A stretch of DNA of 64,000 bases. Origin: Kitasatospora sp. NBC_01246. Lineage in GTDB: Bacteria > Actinomycetota > Actinomycetes > Streptomycetales > Streptomycetaceae. The stretch spans positions 3,782,001 through 3,846,000 of the forward strand of contig NZ_CP108484.1 of the NCBI RefSeq assembly GCF_036226505.1, given 5' to 3'. This document shows, in pieces, positions 54,179-63,647 of the stretch (the stretch's first letter is position 1; every line of letters begins with the position of its first letter). The translations under genes were made by a program, and so were the position numbers. Below the pieces are notes generated by a model that did no database searches, was not told the origin of the DNA, and worked only from the letters and a program-made list of their open reading frames with translations.

Positions 54179-54792
54179 TGCTGCTGCTCCGCGAGGACCG
54201 GCTGGAGCATCGACTCCAGGCCGTCGTCCAGCTGGCCGCCGACGGCCCGCACGGCGAGCCTGCCCTCCCGGTCGACCACGATGGTGGTCGGCACGGACTG
54301 CGGGTTGAGGCTGCCCTTGGGGAACTTCAGCAGCTGCGTCCCGGCCGGGTCGTAGAGGCTCGGGTAGGTGACGCCCCGCTCCTGCTCGAAGCGGACGGCG
54401 TTGGTGATCTCCGGGTCCCGGGTGTTGATGCCGAGGAACTGGACGCCCTGGTCCTTGTACTTGTCCCAGATCCGCTGGAGGTCGTCCGCCTCGGCCCGGC
54501 AGGGCCCGCACCAGGAGCCCCAGACGTTGAGGACGACGACCTTGCCCCGGTAGTCCGAGAGCTTGACCGGGGTGCCCTCCAGGGTGGTGCCGGAGAGGTC
54601 CGGCGCGTCCTGGCGGTGCCCCACCGCGGCCTTGGAGATGTTGCTGCCCTTGGCCGAGACGAAGCCGATCTGGCCGTCACCGCTGGCCGACGAACCTGAG
54701 GAGCTGCAGCCGCTGAGGGCGAGCGCGGCAGCGGCGGCGGTGGCGGCGGCCGCTGCGGCGACACGGGGACGGGGGCGCGTCATGCCAGACAT
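54175..54792 (-). CDS. TlpA/ResA-type thioredoxin-fold lipoprotein
   Basis: 205 aa. A signal peptide with lipobox LALSGC (Cys29) is followed by a Ser/Gly linker and a thioredoxin domain with the active site WCGPC (Cys95, Cys98). The cis-Pro loop is in SVPTTIVVD. It reduces apocytochrome c disulfides outside the membrane and gets electrons from CcdA. First gene of the operon. ATG 54783 is an alternative start. Confidence 0.93.
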   Translation of the reverse strand: MSGMTRPRPRVAAAAAATAAAAALALSGCSSSGSSASGDGQIGFVSAKGSNISKAAVGHRQDAPDLSGTTLEGTPVKLSDYRGKVVVLNVWGSWCGPCRAEADDLQRIWDKYKDQGVQFLGINTRDPEITNAVRFEQERGVTYPSLYDPAGTQLLKFPKGSLNPQSVPTTIVVDREGRLAVRAVGGQLDDGLESMLQPVLAEQQQ

Positions 54793-54893
54793 GTGAAAAG
54801 TTTCGCATGGAGTTCCGGGCAGGTTCGGGGGGGTCCGACATTCCGTGTCGAACCCCCTCTGACCTGCGGCTGGGCCAGACCACCCGGCGGCGG

Positions 54894-55574
54894 TCAGGCG
54901 CCGAAGCTCTTACCCACCGGCTTGCTCTTCCCGCCCTTGCCGACCAGGTGCGCGGGCAGCAGGTCGCGGGCCGGCTCGCGGTAGCCGACGGACACGATCC
55001 GGTCGCCCTCGTAGGTGAAGCTGGTCAGCGAGGCCAGCGAGCACTGGCGGTTGCGCGGGTCGTGCCAGAGCCGGCGGCGCTCCACGAAGGAACGCACGAT
55101 CCAGATCGGCAGCTGGTGGCTGACGCAGACCGCCTCGTGGCCGCGCGCGGCGTCCCGGGCGGCGGCCAGCGCGCCCATCATCCGCACCGCCTGCTCCAGG
55201 TACGGCTCGCCCCAGGACGGCTTGAACGGGTTGGTCAGGTACTTCCAGTAGCCCGGGTTCTTCAGCGAGCCGTCGCCGACCCCGAAGGTCTTGCCCTGGA
55301 AGATGTTGTCGGCCTCGATCAGCCGCTCGTCGACCGCGAGGTCCAGGCCGTGCGACTTGGCGATCGGCTCGGCGGTCTCCTGCGCCCGCTCCAGCGGGGA
55401 CGCCACCACGTGGGTGATGTCCCGGCCGGCCAGGTCCTCGGCGACCCGGTCGGCCATCTGCCGGCCCAGCTCGGACAGCCGGTAGCCGGGCAGGCGGCCG
55501 TACAGGACGCCCTCCGGGTTGTGCACCTCGCCGTGTCGCATCAGGTGGACGACGGTGGTGTCGTTGGTGCTCAC
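54894..55574 (-). CDS. Histidine phosphatase family protein
   Basis: 226 aa. The phosphohistidine motif LMRHGEVHNPEG is at residues 11-22 (His14), with the second His in CVSHQLPIW. The family covers phosphoglycerate mutases and many phosphatases; the substrate cannot be assigned. It lies between hemL and the cytochrome c genes on the same strand, 29 bp after hemL. Confidence 0.9.
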   Translation of the reverse strand: MSTNDTTVVHLMRHGEVHNPEGVLYGRLPGYRLSELGRQMADRVAEDLAGRDITHVVASPLERAQETAEPIAKSHGLDLAVDERLIEADNIFQGKTFGVGDGSLKNPGYWKYLTNPFKPSWGEPYLEQAVRMMGALAAARDAARGHEAVCVSHQLPIWIVRSFVERRRLWHDPRNRQCSLASLTSFTYEGDRIVSVGYREPARDLLPAHLVGKGGKSKPVGKSFGA

Positions 55575-55603
55575 TTCTCAGTACTCCTGGTGGTCGGCCG
55601 CGG

Positions 55604-56935
55604 CTACGCGGGCTGGGCCTCGGCGGCCGCGCGGGCGGCGGCCGGCAGTGCGGCGGCGATCCGCTCGATCGCCCGCTCGTCGTGGGACGCCGAGACGAAC
55701 CAGGACTCGAAGGCGGACGGCGGCAGGTAGACGCCCTCGGCGAGCATCGCGTGGAAGAAGGCGTTGAAGCGGAACGCCTCCTGGGTCCTCGCCTCGTCGT
55801 AGTTGGTCACCGCGGCCTCGGTGAAGAACACCGAGAACATGTTCCCGGCGGTCTGCAGCCGGTGCGCCACACCCTCCTTGGCCAGCGCGCCGGAGACCAT
55901 CGCCGACAGCTCGGTGGCCACCCGGTCCACCGTGGCGTACACCTCGTCGGTGCAGCCGCGCAGCTGGGCCAGGCCCGCCGCGGTGGCGATCGGGTTCCCG
56001 GAGAGGGTACCGGCCTGGTAGACCGGGCCGGCCGGGGCCAGGTGGCCCATGACGTCCGCGCGGCCGCCGAAGGCCGCCGCCGGGAAGCCGCCGCCCATCA
56101 CCTTGCCGAAGGTGAGGAGGTCCGGCGCCCAGCCCTCGTGCGCCGCCTCCAGGCCGTACCAGCCCGCCTTGGAGACGCGGAAGCCCGTCATCACCTCGTC
56201 CGAGATGAACAGCGCGCCGTTCTCCCGGCAGAGCCGGGCCAGACCGCCGTTGAAGCCGGGCAGCGGCGGGACGACGCCCATGTTGCCGGGCGAGGCCTCG
56301 GTGATCACGCAGGCGATCTCGCCCGGGTGCGCCCGGAAGGCCTGCTCGACCGCGGCCAGGTCGTTGTACGGCAGCACGATGGTGTCGCCGGCCTGGGCGC
56401 CGGTGACGCCCGGGGTGTCCGGCAGGCCGAAGGTCGCGACACCGGACCCGGCGGCGGCCAGCAGCGCGTCCACGTGACCGTGGTAGCAGCCGGCGAACTT
56501 CACGATCTTGGCCCGGCCGGTGAAGCCACGGGCCAGCCGGATCGCGGACATGGTCGCCTCGGTGCCCGAGGAGACCAGCCGGACCTGCTCGACCGGGGCG
56601 ATCCGGGCGACGATCTCCTCCGCCAGCTCGACCTCGCCCTGGCCGGGCGTGCCGAAGGAGGTGCCGTGCGCGACGGCCCGCTGCACGGCGTCGATCACCG
56701 CGGGGTGCGCGTGGCCGAGGATCATCGGGCCCCACGAGCACACCAGGTCGACGTACTCGCGGCCGTCCGCGTCGGTGAGGTAGGGGCCGCTGCCGGACAC
56801 CATGAAGCGCGGCGTACCGCCGACCGCGCGGAAGGCGCGCACCGGGGAGTTCACGCCGCCGGGCGTGACGACCGAGGCGCGGTCGAAGAGCGACTGGGAC
56901 TGGGGGGCTTCGTAGGGGTAGCTCACGGGAGACAT
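55604..56935 (-). CDS. hemL: Glutamate-1-semialdehyde 2,1-aminomutase
   Basis: PLP enzyme of haem synthesis, 443 aa, which turns glutamate-1-semialdehyde into 5-aminolevulinate. PLP lysine is Lys278 in TFGKVMGGG. Also seen are [10 protein letters not shown] near the start, [16 protein letters not shown] and [11 protein letters not shown]. It supplies haem for the cytochrome genes that follow in the same direction. The start is the ATG at 56935; a GTG three codons on is also possible. Confidence 0.94.
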   Translation of the reverse strand: MSPVSYPYEAPQSQSLFDRASVVTPGGVNSPVRAFRAVGGTPRFMVSGSGPYLTDADGREYVDLVCSWGPMILGHAHPAVIDAVQRAVAHGTSFGTPGQGEVELAEEIVARIAPVEQVRLVSSGTEATMSAIRLARGFTGRAKIVKFAGCYHGHVDALLAAAGSGVATFGLPDTPGVTGAQAGDTIVLPYNDLAAVEQAFRAHPGEIACVITEASPGNMGVVPPLPGFNGGLARLCRENGALFISDEVMTGFRVSKAGWYGLEAAHEGWAPDLLTFGKVMGGGFPAAAFGGRADVMGHLAPAGPVYQAGTLSGNPIATAAGLAQLRGCTDEVYATVDRVATELSAMVSGALAKEGVAHRLQTAGNMFSVFFTEAAVTNYDEARTQEAFRFNAFFHAMLAEGVYLPPSAFESWFVSASHDERAIERIAAALPAAARAAAEAQPA

Positions 56936-57008
56936 GGTCTCAAATCGTGTCCTTCACCTCTGCATGTCGGACCTCATCATCTGGAACGATGATCCGGGTG
57001 ACGAAGTC

Positions 57009-57026
57009 TGTACGGTTATCCGTACA
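57009..57026. promoter_or_regulatory. Palindromic operator candidate upstream of hemL
   Basis: TGTACGG and CCGTACA form perfect 7-bp arms around TTAT. It lies 74 bp upstream of hemL, in the 300-bp divergent gap to the hypothetical gene. It could be a TetR- or MerR-like site; the regulator is unknown. Confidence 0.5.
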
Positions 57027-57234
57027 ACGGGGGTCCTGGCGACCCCGGCTGCACGGACCAGTCAGACTGTGTACTCCGGGTGTGCGCAAGCTCCGGTGTT
57101 TCAGGGGTGTGAAGAGGACTGCCGCGTGCCATGACTGGGTACGGCGGCGCATGACGGGTAAGGAGCACGACCGGTGGGACGCCGGACGTGCGGGGGTCTG
57201 TCGATTCCGGCGAATTCCGGTGAGGATGGTCCGA

Positions 57235-57855
57235 GTGTCCGAGGCGCAGGACGGCTACGACGAGGCCGCGGGTGGCCCCCGCCGCCCCGCCGAGGCCGCA
57301 CGCGGGGGTACGGGAGCGGGTACGGGGCGTGGCGGTCGCGGTGGCGAGAGGCGGGGTGAGGGACGCGTGGGGGTGACGTACAAGTACTTCGGCGCACCCG
57401 ACCGCGCCACCGCCGCCAGAGTCCCCACCGCGCTCGGCCCCGGAGGGCTCGGCCTGGACGCGGGCGAGCTCGGCTCGCTGGGGCGGCTCGGCGACCTGAT
57501 GGAGACCAGCGGCTCGCCCAACGGGCACCTCTCCACCAAGATCAAGCCGGAGACCATGAGCGCCATGGTCCTCACCGGCATCCAGGGCGTGCCGCTGCAC
57601 CAGGTGCCGCCGCTGGAGCTGGTCGTGCTGCACCCCGACTACGCGGTGGTGCAGCTCCCGCAGAACGTCGTCGAACCGCTGCGCAAGGCCGACGAGACCG
57701 AACTCGGCGCCGCCGCGTTCATCTGGTCCACCGTGCCCGACCGCCGCGGCCCCCGGGACGCCTTCGTGATCTACAGCATGCTGCACGAGTGGCAGGACTT
57801 CGCCAACCGCCTCCACGACGCCGGCCACCAGCTGTACTGCCTGGTCTGGCCGTAA
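57235..57855 (+). CDS. Conserved actinobacterial protein of unknown function
   Basis: 206 aa from GTG 57235. The first 60 residues are Gly/Arg/Pro-rich. The rest is well structured, with HLSTKIKPETMSAMVLTGIQG, PPLELVVLHPDYAVVQLPQ and the ending FANRLHDAGHQLYCLVWP. I do not recognise a family with known function. The alternative ATG at 57226 is possible. A -10-like GAGGAT lies just upstream. In Streptomyces a similar gene next to hemL is my recollection only. Confidence 0.6.
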   Translation: MSEAQDGYDEAAGGPRRPAEAARGGTGAGTGRGGRGGERRGEGRVGVTYKYFGAPDRATAARVPTALGPGGLGLDAGELGSLGRLGDLMETSGSPNGHLSTKIKPETMSAMVLTGIQGVPLHQVPPLELVVLHPDYAVVQLPQNVVEPLRKADETELGAAAFIWSTVPDRRGPRDAFVIYSMLHEWQDFANRLHDAGHQLYCLVWP

Positions 57856-58651
57856 CCTCCCGCCGCCCGCACGCGCGTCCGCCCCGGGGCGGGTGCTCCG
57901 GGGCGGACGGTGGCACCCGGCTGCGGATGCCGCAGCCGTTGGAGAAGCCCTGCAGGACGACACGGACATGCCTGGTCGGCGACCGAACTCATCACCCAGG
58001 GCGAACGCCTGGCTGGTCTAGCGCTGGTTACCAGCGCTAGACGCCTGTCATGGCGGCCGTTGCGATGTGCTGATTGTCTGCTCCGCGGCGCCGCCCACGG
58101 GGGATACCGAAGATGAAGGCGCCCCCGAGCGCTCCGCACAGCCCGAGCACCACCTGACGCTGCCACTGGCGTCACGCGGCCCAGGAAGACGAGGCGGAGC
58201 GGGTGCGGGAGCGCTCGACCGCGCCTCGGCCTCGGCGGCCCGCTCTGGCACACCAACGCCGACCGAACAGCGGATCCAGCGTGAAAGGCGCTCTGGCCCT
58301 AACGATGGCTGACGGGGCTAGGACTGACGCCGATCCCCGACAGCCATCGATGGCCGGCTGCCGCATCAGCCTTGGCTACCGGCCAGGCGAAGCACTGGCA
58401 CGCTCACCTTCCTGCCCGGCTTCCGGGCTGACTGCCCCCCGGCGGAGGTCGTCGCGGGGACTGGGCTCCGCCAGGGGGCAGAAAGGCGAGCATCGCGCTG
58501 CAGACCCCGACTGCGGAAACCGCTCTGGAGGCTTGAGCAAGCTCGGGATTCGGCTCCAAGGCAGCACCTGGCGGGCCCGGTCCGCCAGGCCGACGGCGGC
58601 AGGCCGGACCACGCTGAGAACGCCATCAGCCTTCCACTGGCGGGTCGGGGG
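57856..58651. other. Gene-free boundary region with palindrome
   Basis: About 800 bp in which every open frame is short, lacks a ribosome binding site and looks random. The codon pattern of the flanking core gene ends at 57855, and the first credible island gene ends at 58652. GC content is lower than to the left. It probably marks the left edge of an acquired segment; degenerate remnants of a mobile element may be present but are not recognisable. Confidence 0.5.
58016..58042. repeat. Perfect 27-bp palindrome (13-1-13)
   Basis: GTCTAGCGCTGGT, one T, and the exact complement of the arm. ACGCCTG is present on both sides as a direct repeat (58004-58010 and 58041-58047). It may be a terminator, an operator, or an end remnant of a mobile element. 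Confidence 0.7.
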
Positions 58652-59260
58652 TCAGCCAGCGGCTTGCGGGAGCAACGCCAAGACCGCCTCCTTCTCACGG
58701 GCAGGCGCCTTCTTGTCCCGGAGGTTGTTGATGATGATCGTCGGGATCAGCGAGATGTCGAGATCGAGCGACCTGAGCGTGTAGACATCGCCTCCGCCCT
58801 CACGGCTGGTGACGATGTCGAGGCCCAACTCCCGCAGCTCACGGGTACGGCGCTCGGTGTGTACAGAGTCCCCCGTAACCACCCGCAGGAGGGCAGCGCC
58901 CACCGGCTGCCGTATCCGCTGCAGGAGCATGGCGAACAGCTCCTCATGGGTCCGGCTGCCGTAGGGGACGGTCAGGTAGCGCTGCGGGATCCGTTCGCCG
59001 TACTCCTCGGCCATACGCTCGGCAAGCTGCGTACGGAGGTCCGAGAAGGTGCTGCACGCCTCAGGAAGAGCGGTCCGTACAAGGGCCTGCATCGACTCAG
59101 CCAGCAGACGCTTCGCGTAGAGGTACGCGTCCAGCAGGTTCTGGGCGTCGGCATCCTCCTTCTCAAGCAGGCCGAGGACGCCCTGAACCGCAAGGAGCGT
59201 GTCCGGCTTGAGCCGGTGCCAGTCTGACGCGGGGTCGGGTCGGCGGTCTGTCACGTTCAC
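58652..59260 (-). CDS. Uncharacterised defence-operon protein with winged-helix-like C-terminus
   Basis: 202 aa, not recognised. The first 115 residues are helical and charged (HRLKPDTLLAVQGVLGLLEK). The C-terminal part has ERRTRELRELGLDIVTSREGG followed by DVYTL, like a winged helix as found in some nucleases and regulators. GTG start, five bases after the stop of the helicase gene, so it belongs to the same operon. It could be a DNA-binding or targeting subunit. Confidence 0.6.
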   Translation of the reverse strand: MNVTDRRPDPASDWHRLKPDTLLAVQGVLGLLEKEDADAQNLLDAYLYAKRLLAESMQALVRTALPEACSTFSDLRTQLAERMAEEYGERIPQRYLTVPYGSRTHEELFAMLLQRIRQPVGAALLRVVTGDSVHTERRTRELRELGLDIVTSREGGGDVYTLRSLDLDISLIPTIIINNLRDKKAPAREKEAVLALLPQAAG

Positions 59261-59265
59261 CAGTC

Positions 59266-61035
59266 CTATCGTTTCGACGCAGCCGTGATCGAGCTGTCAG
59301 GCGGGTAGCGAAGGATGTGCACATCCTCCCCGGCATCCTCGACCGCCCCGAGGTCGTCGAGCCATTCACGGAGGAACTGCTCGCCTTCCTGGTCCGTGCG
59401 GTTGGCCCGCATGAACCTGACCTGACTGCCGATGGTCACCCGGGGGTCGCGAGCGGCACCGATACGGGCGCTGAGCGACTCCTGCAGGCTGAGGCCAGCG
59501 GCAAAACGGCGGATGTCGGAGACGAAGTCGAGGACGACCACCCTCTCCTTGCCGGGAGCCAGACGGAGTCCACGGCCGAGCTGCTGGACGAAGATCCGTC
59601 GGCTGTGAGTCACCCGCTGGAAGACGACGATGTTGACGTCAGGGACGTCCACCCCTTCGTTGAGGACGTCCACCGCGCACAGGATGCCGGTACGGCCGTC
59701 GGCAAAGTCCCAGAGGACACGGTTCCGGGTGGCCGCGTCCACCGCCTTGCCCTGTGCCGTCCGGGACGCGATCACCTCGGCGCTAGTGAACCCGAGCGCG
59801 TTGATCCGACCTGCCATCCGCTCCGCGTGGTCGATTGTCCCGCAGAAGACGATGCCCCTGGGCTTCTTCTGCTCGGCCCACGCCTCGGCGAGGCGGTCGA
59901 CGACTGCGTCGTCCCACTCGTCGATGAAGACAGTGCGGTTGATACCACGGGGGGTGAGCGCGGGCGCGGTCTTGCTGAGCCCGGCCGCGAGTGCGTCCCA
60001 GTCGATATTGTCGGTGAACATCCGGTAGTCGACGTTGGCTAGGTACCCCTCACGGAGTCCGCGCACCATGTCGATATCCACGACTGGGAAGTCGAACCAG
60101 TTCCGTAGGGACTTCCCGTCGGGCCGCCAGGGCGTCGCGGTCATCCCCAGGAGGAACGCCCCCCCGTCGGCGGCCGACAGCTCGCCGAGCACCGCGTCGT
60201 AGGCGGCGGTGCCGAGATGGTGGCACTCGTCGACCACGACGAGCCCGAAGTGGGGCAGGTCCCGTCCAGCCCTGACGGCAGTAGCGACACTGTCCACGCA
60301 GGCGAACACGACGTCCAGGTCGTTGAGGGCGTCCTTGTCCGGGCGCTCGTAGCCGTTCCACACCCCGGTGGCCGCCGAGGCCGGGAGCAGCGGCCAGAAG
60401 GCCCGCTCCAGCTGGTACACGAGCTCATTGCGGTGCGCGAGGACCAGCGTTCTCGCCCCGGGCCGCAGGGCACGGGCACGCCGGTGGAACTCGGCAGCCA
60501 CGAAGGTCTTGCCGAGCCCGGTCGCAAGGACGATGAGCGCACTGCGGGCGCCGTTCACCAGCTCGTCCATCAGTCCGTCGACAGCCCGCCCCTGGTAAGG
60601 GCGGAGCTGGAGGCGCTGCGGATCCTGCAGCGCGGGCGGAGTCTCCGGAATACGGTCCGCCTGCCGCTGGAGTGTGCGCCGGTCCCACAGCTGCAGGGGG
60701 ATACCCTTCGCCGCGAGCTGCTCCTGCTGGGCTCTGACTGAGGCCTCGAACCCGTTCAAGCTGACCACGACAGGGATTTCCGCGTCGTAGCGCCGACAGG
60801 CGTCGACGGTCTGCGCGATGACCTCGGGCCCCACCGGGGACCGCCACCGCTTCATCTGGAACAGCCATCGCCGCCCCTTGAGGCTGCCGATCACATCGGC
60901 TCCGCCATCGCCGGAGGCGCCGGCCAGCTGGACCCCCGAGTAACCGCGTGCCGTGATCAGACGCTGAACGGTCCGCTCGAAGGACTGCCAACCTGTCCCG
61001 GCCAGATTGAGGTCGGTGACAATGCGCTGGGTCAT
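59266..61035 (-). CDS. Mrr-type nuclease fused to SF2 (DEAD/DEAH) helicase
   Basis: 589 aa. Residues 10-125 form an Mrr-like restriction nuclease domain with GDGGADVIG (42-50) and QMK (60-62), the PD-(D/E)XK core. Residues 145-520 form an SF2 helicase: motif I ATGLGKT (171-177), motif II DECH (269-272), motif III TAT (299-301), motif VI QQLGRGLR. It is close to type I/III-like restriction helicases. ATG overlaps the stop of the MORC-like gene (ATGA), so the two proteins are made together and likely work together on foreign DNA. Confidence 0.9.
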   Translation of the reverse strand: MTQRIVTDLNLAGTGWQSFERTVQRLITARGYSGVQLAGASGDGGADVIGSLKGRRWLFQMKRWRSPVGPEVIAQTVDACRRYDAEIPVVVSLNGFEASVRAQQEQLAAKGIPLQLWDRRTLQRQADRIPETPPALQDPQRLQLRPYQGRAVDGLMDELVNGARSALIVLATGLGKTFVAAEFHRRARALRPGARTLVLAHRNELVYQLERAFWPLLPASAATGVWNGYERPDKDALNDLDVVFACVDSVATAVRAGRDLPHFGLVVVDECHHLGTAAYDAVLGELSAADGGAFLLGMTATPWRPDGKSLRNWFDFPVVDIDMVRGLREGYLANVDYRMFTDNIDWDALAAGLSKTAPALTPRGINRTVFIDEWDDAVVDRLAEAWAEQKKPRGIVFCGTIDHAERMAGRINALGFTSAEVIASRTAQGKAVDAATRNRVLWDFADGRTGILCAVDVLNEGVDVPDVNIVVFQRVTHSRRIFVQQLGRGLRLAPGKERVVVLDFVSDIRRFAAGLSLQESLSARIGAARDPRVTIGSQVRFMRANRTDQEGEQFLREWLDDLGAVEDAGEDVHILRYPPDSSITAASKR

Positions 61036-63557
61036 GCGAGCTTTCCGACCAGGAAGTCGACGGCCGCACGTGCCCGGACGACGATCAGCCGCTCCGGCTG
61101 GTCGTACCGGAGGTACGAAGCGCAGTCCTCCAGGCAGCGCAGGTACTTCACCCGAAGGTCCTCCTGCAGCTTCCCGGCGATCACCGGCCCCGCCTCCTGC
61201 TCGCTGGGCCACGGATCCTCCCACACCAGGCCGCTGAACCAGCCTTCGGCATGGTGGGCGAAGAAGGCAGTGACCGTCTCCCGGTCGCAGTAACGGAGAA
61301 AGCCACCGGTAGCCCTGAGGCGCCCGAGCTCCGTGAGCTCCGCCCCTGACTTGATCATGGAATCGGCAAGCGCCAGCTGTTGGCCGGCATCCAGTTCGTC
61401 ATAGAAGCTGTCCGCGTACGGAGCCCGCAGGATCCTCTCCGTAATCTGGTCGAAGAGAGCCTTGATCGCGGTCCGGACGCTGTCAGCGCTGTCTGTGACC
61501 GCGTCCCCCCACCCCTTCCTGAGGACCTCCGCGGTGAGGACCGCCACCGTGTGTCCGGGACGGCTCTGCAGGTTGCGGTGGAGGGAGTGCAAGAACTGGG
61601 CGGCCTCGGTCGCGATCAGGTACTCGGGCCTCAGCCCCATCGCCGTGAACACCGTGTGGGTCGGATCGATGTAGACGGTGATCTGCCGGGTGTCTGCGCG
61701 TGTGACGAGCGGAACGGCGGCCTGCCCGAAGGCCGGGAGGATCGGCCGGTGCGCTGTACGGACGCGGACGTCGAGCGGGCTGCTCGCCTTCCCGTCCGCC
61801 AGTACGACAGCCACCTGGTCCGCGCTGAGCTCCTCGGCGTCGGAGGACACCGCGTCCAGAGCCTCGGGACTGGCTGGATGGGGGGCGTCCTTGACATGCC
61901 CGCATGCCTCGCACCGCTCGGCGCCCGCCTTGTTCTCCAGTGCACAGAAGGTGCACTTCCACGGCAGCTGCACCTTGGGCACCTGGGAGGTGCCGCAGTG
62001 CAGGCAGACCGTCGCCGAGCGCAGGATCTGCTTGCCGCATCCGGTGTCCAGGCACGGCTTGCCGTCGAGCACCTCCCCACAGCCCCCGCACTCCTCGGCC
62101 GTCGACGTGTTCTGGAAACCGCACTCCGCACATTCCGGGAGCACCTGGATCGGCGGCTCCCCGGCCGCCTCGACGAGCTCCCACCACTTGGCGTCGTCGT
62201 AGTAGCCGGGCACCCGGTCGAGGAAGCGCTGGTAGTAGTCGGCTTCGACACTGCGGGGGATCCGGTCAGCCTTGCCCTTGGCGGGGTTGTACTGACCCAT
62301 GTACATGTCCCCGCGACCGAAGTTGCGGACCTTGCGGTAGCCCTGGAAGAGCAGCGACACAGGCGATTCGTTCACCACGCCGTCATTCCAGTTGTTCGGC
62401 AGCAGCGAGCCGCCTCGCAGGAACCCGATGGCTTCCTGCCACTCGTCCGAGGCCTGCTGGAAGTGCTGCTTCTGGAAGTCCACCGGCACCTGGTCGAGGT
62501 GGACCTCACCGACGATCCGGCCGTACTGCTGGTCCACGGGGTACTCGCGCTCAGCACGCCCGGTGGTCTCATCGGAGAACTCGAAGAACGCCGTCTTCTC
62601 CGCCTGGCGGATGGCCCGCCCATTGCGGATCAGGTCGATCCCGAAGTCGTTCTGGTCGTCGAAGCGCTGGATGCCGACCCACCCGTGTACCCGGTGGTTT
62701 ATCTCCCGGCTCTCCACGCCTCCACACCGCGGGCAGGCACCCTGGTCTCCGAAGTCCGTGCCGTCGTGAAGGCAACGCCGAGCGCTGCTGATCACCTGGT
62801 CGAAACTGATACGAGCGGGGATCTTGCCGTGGGCTCGCCGTTCGACGAAGCGTTCCGGCGACCACACGCAGTGTTCGTACGGCTGGCAGCGCTCGTTGTT
62901 GACGGTGATCACCACCGGGTCTGCCGCCCCCGGTCGCAGCAGGCTGGCGTACCGCCTCCCGAGCCGACTGCGCAAGGTCTTCTTCGACATCTTCGCGAGC
63001 TCTCGGATGAAGCCGCTGTTGGCGTCGCCGTCCGGCCACCAGCTCCGGATCTCGACCACTGTCCCGTGGCGCAGGCCCGCCGGCTTCTCGATCTGCTCGG
63101 CCCTAGCCGAGAAGGTCTGGGACTGCATGAGCTCCGGCAGATCGAGGGTGACCTGGACCGCGTGGTCGTCCTCCGCGCGTGCGGAGATGACCCGCGTGAT
63201 GCGCCCGAGCTTCCCGGTCGCGATGTTGAAGCCCATGCCGAACAGGCCGAGGGTGTCGTAGTGGTTCTTTGAGGTGTAGCCGGCCCGCATCGAGTTGGCG
63301 ATCTGGCTCTCGGTGAGACCCGGTCCGGTGTCGCGTACGCGGATCATCCCTTCGGCCCGGGCGACCTCGGCAGGCCCTGGGACTTCGATGATCACCTGGC
63401 GTACCGCCGACGGAGCCCCCGAGGTGGCTGCGGTCCGGAAGGAGTCGACGGCGTTGTCGATGAGCTCGCTCAGCGCGTCGATCGGCAGGATCGGGGTGCG
63501 GGTGAGCGCCACGAGCACCTGCGGGTTGGGAGTGATATCGATCGGCCTGTGCGCCAT
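61032..63557 (-). CDS. MORC/MutL-like GHKL ATPase with zinc-ribbon and RanBP2-type fingers
   Basis: 841 aa. The GHKL ATPase domain is clear: ELIDNAVDSF with Glu31 and Asn35, DTGPGL with Asp76, and GLFGMGF at 104-110. A transducer (S5-like) domain at about 180-330 carries an extra cysteine set (Cys224, 230, 262, 275, 278). Then come three zinc modules: CAEC/CGGC at 476-493, a second pair at 502-521, and a RanBP2-type finger WKCTFC/CEAC (Trp533 to Cys552). The C-terminal 250 residues are helical and unassigned. Prokaryotic MORC-like ATPases are known next to restriction helicases. Confidence 0.88.
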   Translation of the reverse strand: MAHRPIDITPNPQVLVALTRTPILPIDALSELIDNAVDSFRTAATSGAPSAVRQVIIEVPGPAEVARAEGMIRVRDTGPGLTESQIANSMRAGYTSKNHYDTLGLFGMGFNIATGKLGRITRVISARAEDDHAVQVTLDLPELMQSQTFSARAEQIEKPAGLRHGTVVEIRSWWPDGDANSGFIRELAKMSKKTLRSRLGRRYASLLRPGAADPVVITVNNERCQPYEHCVWSPERFVERRAHGKIPARISFDQVISSARRCLHDGTDFGDQGACPRCGGVESREINHRVHGWVGIQRFDDQNDFGIDLIRNGRAIRQAEKTAFFEFSDETTGRAEREYPVDQQYGRIVGEVHLDQVPVDFQKQHFQQASDEWQEAIGFLRGGSLLPNNWNDGVVNESPVSLLFQGYRKVRNFGRGDMYMGQYNPAKGKADRIPRSVEADYYQRFLDRVPGYYDDAKWWELVEAAGEPPIQVLPECAECGFQNTSTAEECGGCGEVLDGKPCLDTGCGKQILRSATVCLHCGTSQVPKVQLPWKCTFCALENKAGAERCEACGHVKDAPHPASPEALDAVSSDAEELSADQVAVVLADGKASSPLDVRVRTAHRPILPAFGQAAVPLVTRADTRQITVYIDPTHTVFTAMGLRPEYLIATEAAQFLHSLHRNLQSRPGHTVAVLTAEVLRKGWGDAVTDSADSVRTAIKALFDQITERILRAPYADSFYDELDAGQQLALADSMIKSGAELTELGRLRATGGFLRYCDRETVTAFFAHHAEGWFSGLVWEDPWPSEQEAGPVIAGKLQEDLRVKYLRCLEDCASYLRYDQPERLIVVRARAAVDFLVGKLA

Positions 63558-63647
63558 CTTCTGCGGGCTCCGTGTTCGAGGTCGGTCACTGGGCTCACAC
63601 CGTCAGTGGAGCGGCCTATTGCGATCTGTCGAGGTAGGCACTGGCGG

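Noticed and set aside
58366..58698. A 110-codon minus-strand frame in the boundary region
   Set aside because: No ribosome binding site, no homology and random composition; it overlaps the end of the better supported 58652-59260 gene.
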